Below are positions 57,215-64,000 of a DNA stretch of 64,000 nucleotides, piece by piece. The position numbers were made by a program, and so were the translations under genes. The notes under the pieces are model-generated. The model worked only from the letters and a program-made list of their open reading frames with translations, ran no database searches and was not told the DNA's origin. Origin of the DNA: Mytilus edulis (lineage: Eukaryota; Mollusca; Bivalvia; Mytilida; Mytilidae); contig NC_092344.1 of assembly GCF_963676685.1 (NCBI RefSeq), positions 45,034,830-45,098,829 on the forward strand, read 5' to 3'. Numbering within the stretch: position 1 is the stretch's first letter; every line of letters starts with the position of its first letter.

Positions 57215-60200
57215 CTGTAATAAAAAATAATTTACCATTTTCTTCGTAAATGCATGTACAGGTCATGAATATGACAGTTGCTGTTAATGCATTCTGTTGG
57301 ATGACAAAGTAAAACATTTTATTTTGTGAGTGTTTATGGAGTTTTTTAATTTTCTTGGAGGTTGGTATTTTTATATACTTTTTTTTAGAAGTATTTGTTC
57401 ATTGTCAACAAGTGTCGAAGAGCGTCCTTTTACAATTAATCATTGTGTATTGGCATATCCGTTTGTCTGTCCATTCGGTTACTGTTATTTTTTTCAAATG
57501 AATACTGATGACCGACTTTTTTACATGTACGTGGAACACGTGAAGACAGATCGAGCAAACGCGTTTAGGATGCACCACATTTATGGAGAGTTACCTAATA
57601 TCCTGACTTCAGTTATCTTTTAAAACTTTCCCTTTTAAATACTATAGCAACATATCATCGATTCCGGTCTAAACGTTAAACTTCCTTTGACACGGTTACA
57701 TGAGGGCTAGAGTATGTTTTCAGTATGCAGATATTGTCACTTTTCAAGTTCTTTGGTCCTCATTAAAAAGAAAGTGTTCCAGTTTTTCGATTAAAAAGTG
57801 ATGCTTGTTCTGTCGAAGATTCGTAAACAACATATCTATTGAAAATGTGTTTTCCCACTATTTGAGGAAGATACAGAGGAAAGATGAAGCATGTATCATT
57901 GACGTGTATAGAGTTTGAGACCGTATGTTGACTTTTAGATGTCGTGACTTTTTGTGATGGTCACATACACCCAATCTATCTCTTACGAATTGGTGATAGA
58001 AATTAAAACCTTTTTTTTTATTATTAAAGCCATATCATTTGTTGAGCTTAAAATACACTTACCGCCGTTTAATGATAAAATCGTTATTTTCACATGATTC
58101 TGTTTGTCACTAGTATCGATCCGTGCTAGTCTACCTCCCTCTGTTTTGCTACACGCTAGATTTGATTCATTATGGCTTCTATATGAATTTGTGTATATTT
58201 GAAAGCAAAACAGCAAATCATTGACCCAGATAAAGCCTGCCATTTCACATCTGTTAGCTAAAAAAAAAAAGAAAACAACCTTGAAGTTATCTTTTTTTTT
58301 CTATTTGACCCGATTGATTTTAGTTAAATAAAAAATAAAATAGTATTGTTCTTCACATTTCTTGAACATATTTATAACGAAGTCAGAAAGATGTTCTTGT
58401 CTGTAAATATATGATACTGGTAGACTGTTGTGTTTTTGAAATAAAGATATAAAAGAGTATTTCAAACATCTGAGAAGAAAATATATAAATTGAAGGACAA
58501 TTGTCATTGGCCTGAATTAACCTTGAAATCAAAGTTAAACATATCATACATGTACATACAACAGATAATAGATATCACCAAATTACACTTGGCAGTTACT
58601 ATACATCAGACACACCAACCACCAATGTCTTACTCACCCGAGTAATAGCAGATATACAAACAAGTTATAAACAAACAGTCAAGATAGTCTGAATCGGTAC
58701 AGACAAACAATGAAATGGAGATAAACCGGTTGAACTAGCACACACATACTCCCTTTATTATCTAGACCAAATGTCGTACACCTTAAACACACAATGAAAA
58801 AACTACAAAATGCACAAGAAAAATAAATCACTTGTTGCTATGAAAAGAATTAACTAAGTTTAAACTATGTAATATATATTATTAAATAGAAAATGGAAAT
58901 TGCGAATGTGTCAAAGAGACAACAACCCGACCAAAGAGTAAGAAAACAGCCTTAGGCCACTAATGGGTCTTCAACACAGCGATAAAATCCCACACCCAGA
59001 GGCGGACATATAAGTCTATATAATGATCGCTAACTTGAATCTGCGTAAATGTTCAAGACAAGTAACTTTTTCAAATCCTTTCATCATCGGAAAAAGAAAA
59101 CCTTTTTTTACTGGTTTCCAATTTGAAACATTATAAACACATTATTTTAAAGGTACAAAGATTTGGTTGAGAAGTTTTGGCTACACAAACTATAGCAAAT
59201 CCTATTTTTAAGAGATGGTGTATATAAAGCCCGTTAACTTATATACGATCCATGTGAAAACACTCTTTTTCAGAAAGGTTTTTAATCTAGCAATGTAATA
59301 AGAAGGTTTTGTCGGTACTCCCATTGATTGAGTATTAAATGGAGAGAAAAGAACACTAAATTCTATTAAATTATGAACACTTACGGTCCTACATCTTGTC
59401 GATACCTGTATTATGGCCTGTACAAATTCATGTTTAATTCTTATGATTTATATCTGCCTTACATTAATTTAGTTTCATCAAATGTATACGGTACTGATAT
59501 AATTTATTCTTGTAAACATGAATTATTTATTTATTGTAATAAGCTTTGAGTTAGCATTACACTTTAGTAACTGTGAGTACCGTTTCATTGTGACTCTGAG
59601 TTACTAGTTTTGTTTTTGCTATTTGTCAATCAATGATTTTCCCCATGTTTTGCTTATCCATCACTAGACATGGCTCAGGTTAGTTGGAGGACATCTAGCG
59701 CTCGAAAACATGTTTAACTCTGGTACATTCTGTGACTGTCTGTCCCTAGTCGAGAGCCTATGATTCAGTGGTTAACGTTCATCGCTGTATATCACTTTGT
59801 TTTGTTTATGTTTATTTTGTTGTACATATATTTTGTTTATTGTGTTGTCCATAAATCAGGCCGCTGGTTTTTTGTTTGAACTGATTACGTTGGTTCATTA
59901 AATGGCCTTGTACATGTATATCTGACTAAAAGGTACGGGTTTTGTTCCTTGTTGAAGGCCGTTTGGTCACCTGCTGCTGCTAACATATGTTGTAGTTGTT
60001 ATATTGGCAGTTATACCACAATTTATTATGTTTATAGTGAGTATATCACGCTTGCAGTGTTTCCTATTGAATTATGACATATATGTTCCCAGTTTGAATG
60101 TAAACATGTCCGTGTTTATAAGTTCTACTAAAACGACATAATAATCGAAGGATGACTTCATTTGTATAAATACCGTCTATTACCAATGTTATTTCAACTG

Positions 60201-61368
60201 ATCGGGCGGAGTTTATGTTTTAATTTGCATAAGGACAGTCTATTTGAAGATGTGTGTGATAAGGATGATTGCCGTTATAATTATTACTGATTTCTAATTA
60301 CCTATCAGTGTCATCAAATGAATTTACAAAACAATGATTGGACACTTTATTGATGAGTTTATCCTAAAACACCTATGTTAAGATGGACTGGTTTATTATG
60401 AGCGAACCGGCTAGACTCCGCCCAGTCAAGTGAAATAACTTGAGTAATACTATTAATATATTTCAGTACTTATATTTAAGTTTCAATTTTCTATTTCATA
60501 CTAATACATTTATGTCTAAAAATGGACAACATGGAATGTTATAATAAGCCTTTTTAAGCTTCAGTTCTCTTTTGATGAATACACAAAACATGTATAAATA
60601 GTATTAGATTTGAATGGAAATTGTCACACGTAAGATAAAAACTTGCCATGCTGATCAATTTTACGAGTTATCGTCTACAAATATTAATATTGTAAAAACA
60701 AATGTTGACGAGACGGACAAGGTAGTTCTTGCTCTTCTTATTCCAATCAGACGTTCACAGTATTGAGATATTAAAAACATAAGATGCAATTTACTTCCAT
60801 ATTATACTTTTAGCTATGGCGGCCATGTTGCTTAATTGGATTGCGGATATAACGCTCAAACGTTAAAAACTAAATAAAAACTAAGACCTATATTGGCCAA
60901 ATTTTGTTGCAACTGTTTCATGGTCGAATATATTTTTACTTTTTATAAATATAGACGACGGAAAAACGACGGACAGAAGTTTAGCTGAAAATGGCCTTTC
61001 GGACCAGACCATCCTTAAAATAATCTTACTTGAATAACACTGCAGTAATAAAATATCTTTATATCCTGCTTCTGTTTGTGAATCATGTTTTACAGTCTTA
61101 CCTTTTACGTAATATTGTTCTCCGTACTTATGTTCCAAAGACATCGTATGATTGTTATCAAATCTGGTTGCATACATTTCACAAGTAAAATCCCGAGTGT
61201 TCCAAAAGTACGAATGGCAATTTTCGTTCTGTAAACATGCCAAACAACACGACAAAATTCTATCTTCTGGTGTGTAATGTACTACAACTATCGGATTTGG
61301 GTCTGTCGGTCTGTAACCATCAAATCCTGGTATTCTTATGTATTCTATTTGACTCGATATTGCTTCTC
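56997..61368 (-). CDS. PAN/apple plus C-type lectin gene, copy B
   Basis: Second copy of the lectin gene: exons 61368-61102 (PAN), 58257-58063 and 57214-56997. Lengths and phases are identical to copy A and every splice border is kept. PAN differs at several residues (PGFEG to PGFDG, PEDGI to PEDRI, the initial Met of the ORF to Ile). The lectin half differs by WNTGQ to WNTAQ next to the sugar-binding QPS. WND and all six Cys remain. It can still code for protein. The candidate leader ORF found upstream of copy A has an in-frame TGA here, so either that leader is not the real one or copy B lost its signal peptide. Confidence 0.78.
58063..58257 (-). CDS. C-type lectin domain exon 1, copy B
   Basis: 195 nt with an intact acceptor and GTAAGT donor. 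The translation matches copy A through the SLNGG end. Confidence 0.85.
60178..60449. mobile_element. 272-bp MITE with GGGCGGAGT ends, copy B
   Basis: Same element as at 33,019-33,290, carried along in the segmental duplication, so its insertion predates the duplication. Confidence 0.65.
61102..61368 (-). CDS. PAN/apple-domain exon, copy B
   Basis: 267 nt, same borders and phases as copy A. Cys residues are conserved. Substitutions fall in the N-terminal part (E to D, I to V, G to R). Confidence 0.78.
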
Positions 61369-62362
61369 CTATATATGAAAGTTAACAAACCATATCAATA
61401 TCAAAAGCCTTATTCTAAAAACTGTGAACACATATTACATTACATGTCAAAATCTCATATTATTATGATTATACATGTATATTGAAGAAGAAAAAACACA
61501 ATATCAAAACAAAAAGAACGATACATTCATGTTATGAATGAATTAAAAAGTAAAAAACACTGTTCGGAATTATCATTTTCTTTTTTGATGTTCTTTCTCG
61601 TCCAATATACAGTTTTGTTATTTAGATACATGTAACATGGTATGATATTAAGACCACAATGGTTTTTAAATGATAAACCTTTTTTATTTGTTTTATTTGG
61701 TCTCTGGTGTAGAGTTGTCTCATTGGCAATTCAAGTATATCACATCTTCTTATACATGTATTTACATTTTATTTGAAATGCGAATGTGTTCATTTTTATT
61801 ATTTTCACTGAAATGAATAATTATTTGTGGAAATTATTTCCCTTCGTGTATTTTATAGTTTTACTATATGTATATACGTACAATATATATAAGCGCTTTT
61901 GATTAAAAAATTAACCAAGTCCTGTCACAATTTTCTGAAACTAATATTTTTTATAGTTAATTCCAGCAAGGGTACACTTACAATGCATAATAGAAAAACA
62001 AAGGATATGGGATATCCAACCAAGACTCAAAATAAGTACATGCACAGCATAAAACACGCAATAAGCATAGCAACGACGCTGATCTTCATCTCAATGTCAC
62101 ATTGATGCCTGCCTGCATTTGTCAAGTCTAGACTTTACCAATTACAATACGTTATAAATTTCCGAACAAGACGTTCGATGAATTCTGAAATTCACTGTTA
62201 GATTCTGAATTTCACGGTTATATCCTGTAATGACGTCATATCAAACCATCAGAGAATTTCATATTGCATTAGTACAGAAAACAACGTAAACACATCCATA
62301 AATCTAGAGTAAAGTGACATTTACTACATATCCAAAATGCGTAGTTCGTGCAGTAAAACAGT

Positions 62363-64000
62363 GTATGTAAAGTGCGGATCCTAAAATACCATTTTCACTG
62401 TATATGACATGCATTTCTGATGTAGAATGGTAAATATACAGACGAAAAAATTATGATTTTTGAAGAAAATGAAGAAAATTGTTCACATGTACTATATTTA
62501 GTAATAAATAATACAAGTTATACAAAATAAGAGATGGGAACGGGTTTTTAACGCGCCGAGAGCCATCCATACGTGAAATATATACCGAAATAGGTGAATA
62601 TTTAGGACGTTTTACGAACAAATTGTGCAGGTGATTAAAAACTAGCAGGGAAGATGTAGTTGCAAAAAATATTCATTACAACACAATTATTAATGTTGTA
62701 TAGCGTAGAATAGCTTTTGTTATTCAGTTTGCCCATATTGTATTGAATTCCACTATGATGCTGTCTTTATGCGAGTCATGTTTACTGTTGAATAATGATA
62801 CTTTACTTTCATTTTCACTGTAGAGCGATTCATTAGTATTGTATATGCGGTGCATTTTCACTGTATGAATTGTATTAATTTTTATGCATTAAATTCCAAA
62901 TTCAACCGACTTGCACAAACAATAATTAAAGTAAGAATAGGATTTGATAGTGCTGACTTTGAGATGACAAGTTTGATTGAACACTCCAATAAATTCAATA
63001 GAATTAATATTTATTTCAAATAAAACACATCGTTGTCATAATATACTGAACAATATGTGGATCATTTCAGAGTTGAAAGTGTTTCTTAGATTAATGCAAA
63101 ATATTTTCAAATGCATGCCAATTTGATAAAATTCATGTTTCTGCAGTAGTCATTGTGCGCATGTGCAAACAAATTTTATCATTGGATTTCGAGTATGGGT
63201 CTATTTACCAATCAGAAGAGGCATGTCATAGAATTTTTTATAATTCATCAGAATCTTTATTTAAAGTGTAGTTATATTTATCCAATGTATTGAAACTTCA
63301 TCACTGAATACGTACATCTCGCATGTCTATCGAAATAGAATGGGATGAAAACAACAATACTTTCTAATATTTATTTATAAATCACTTCTTGACCAATTTC
63401 AATGAGGTTTTGAAGTAAGATTTTTGATTTTGGGTCCGGTTTTAAATTGGCCCACAGGGTCCAAAATAAAATTTGAGGTTATTTGGTGGGCTGAATCCAT
63501 ACATGATTGTGTTCATTATTATTTTTTTTTAATTTTTGGCCCATTTAACAAGTTTGTGGGGGTCCAAACTGTCAAGAAATAAATTCTTTTGGATTTCAAC
63601 AACAGTTGAATATTTGGGGTACTTTGGAATGCTGAATCTTACCGTGTTTTTAAATTTGGGATTTTGGTATATTGGGCCAAGTTATCGAAATGGTCCACAT
63701 TAAGGCCCAAAGGGTCCGAAATTCAACATTTTTTTTTATTTCATCAAAAATGAAGTCTAGCTTGAATGTTGTGTACATACTTACCCCAAACTGTTCAGGG
63801 TTCGACCTCTGCGGTAGTATCAAGGGTGCTGTACAACACGTACATCATGTTCCAATGCAACTTTATCAGTATACGTTTTTGACAGATAAAGTTTGCCCTA
63901 CACAACTTGACTTGCATTTATAGCTTTAATGACTTTGGATAATTATATGTCACATTGTCGTTTCATTTTATACAGTAAAGAACATGCAAGCAACAATCGA
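62363..64000. other. Single-copy flank beyond duplication B, no gene seen
   Basis: Starts where copy B stops matching copy A. It contains repeated ATTTTCACTGTA motifs (62,389; 62,811; 62,853) and, from ~63,400, a stretch rich in GGGTCC / GGCCCA motifs that looks like an old repeat. No coding motif recognised. Confidence 0.5.

Larger units (their letters stand above)
50907..62362 (+). repeat. Segmental duplication, copy B
   Basis: Direct copy of 25,076-35,192, enlarged by two later insertions (51,231-51,886 and 52,039-52,817). The offset between equivalent positions is 27,144 at the ITIH exons and rises to 27,156 by the first lectin exon. The left edge abuts a dispersed mussel repeat (50,717-50,893). 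Confidence 0.95.

Noticed and set aside
1..64000. CRISPR arrays, operons, ribosome-binding sites, tRNA or rRNA genes
   Set aside because: None seen. The sequence is clearly eukaryotic with spliced genes, and the regularly spaced repeats are exon units or transposon ends.

Overview
The window is eukaryotic nuclear DNA. It is AT-rich, its coding exons are short and separated by long introns with GT/AG borders, and about half of it is repeats. The repeat families, the molluscan-type I-group LINE and the gene types (ITIH, PAN plus C-type lectin) point to a bivalve, most likely a mytilid mussel. That assignment is an inference from repeat style, not from a search.

Layout. 1-7.7 kb: no gene; three dispersed repeat families and a decayed antisense LINE reverse-transcriptase fragment. 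7.8-28.3 kb (+): a complete inter-alpha-trypsin inhibitor heavy-chain-like gene (ITIH). I reconstruct 15 phase-compatible exons coding for 954 residues: signal peptide, VIT domain, vWA domain with an intact MIDAS, a Ser/Gly-rich linker, three tandem copies of one 25-residue exon, and an ITIH C-terminal domain. Its introns carry several MITEs and palindromes. 29.8-34.2 kb (-): a three-exon PAN/apple plus C-type lectin gene, convergent with ITIH. 35.2-50.9 kb: transposon territory, with an I-group LINE (38,592-45,102, 10-bp target-site duplication, ORF2 intact, ORF1 broken) apparently nested in a TIR element, then an ACGTTT-rich TIR element holding a decayed Penelope-like RT fragment, a fold-back element and a TTAA-flanked MITE. 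50.9-62.4 kb: a second, direct copy of 25.08-35.19 kb. It carries only the last three ITIH exons, the first with a destroyed splice donor, plus a second open PAN/lectin gene. It also has two insertions absent from the first copy, one a hAT MITE with an 8-bp target-site duplication. 62.4-64 kb: no gene seen.

The biological content is a secreted-protein locus. An ITIH-like extracellular matrix or plasma protein lies next to a putative secreted lectin, and a partial segmental duplication doubled the lectin while leaving a 5'-truncated ITIH fragment. I found no tRNA, rRNA or CRISPR array. Apart from ITIH, the PAN/lectin genes and transposon proteins, I see no convincing coding sequence. All exon borders come from reading splice consensus and phase by eye, without transcripts.
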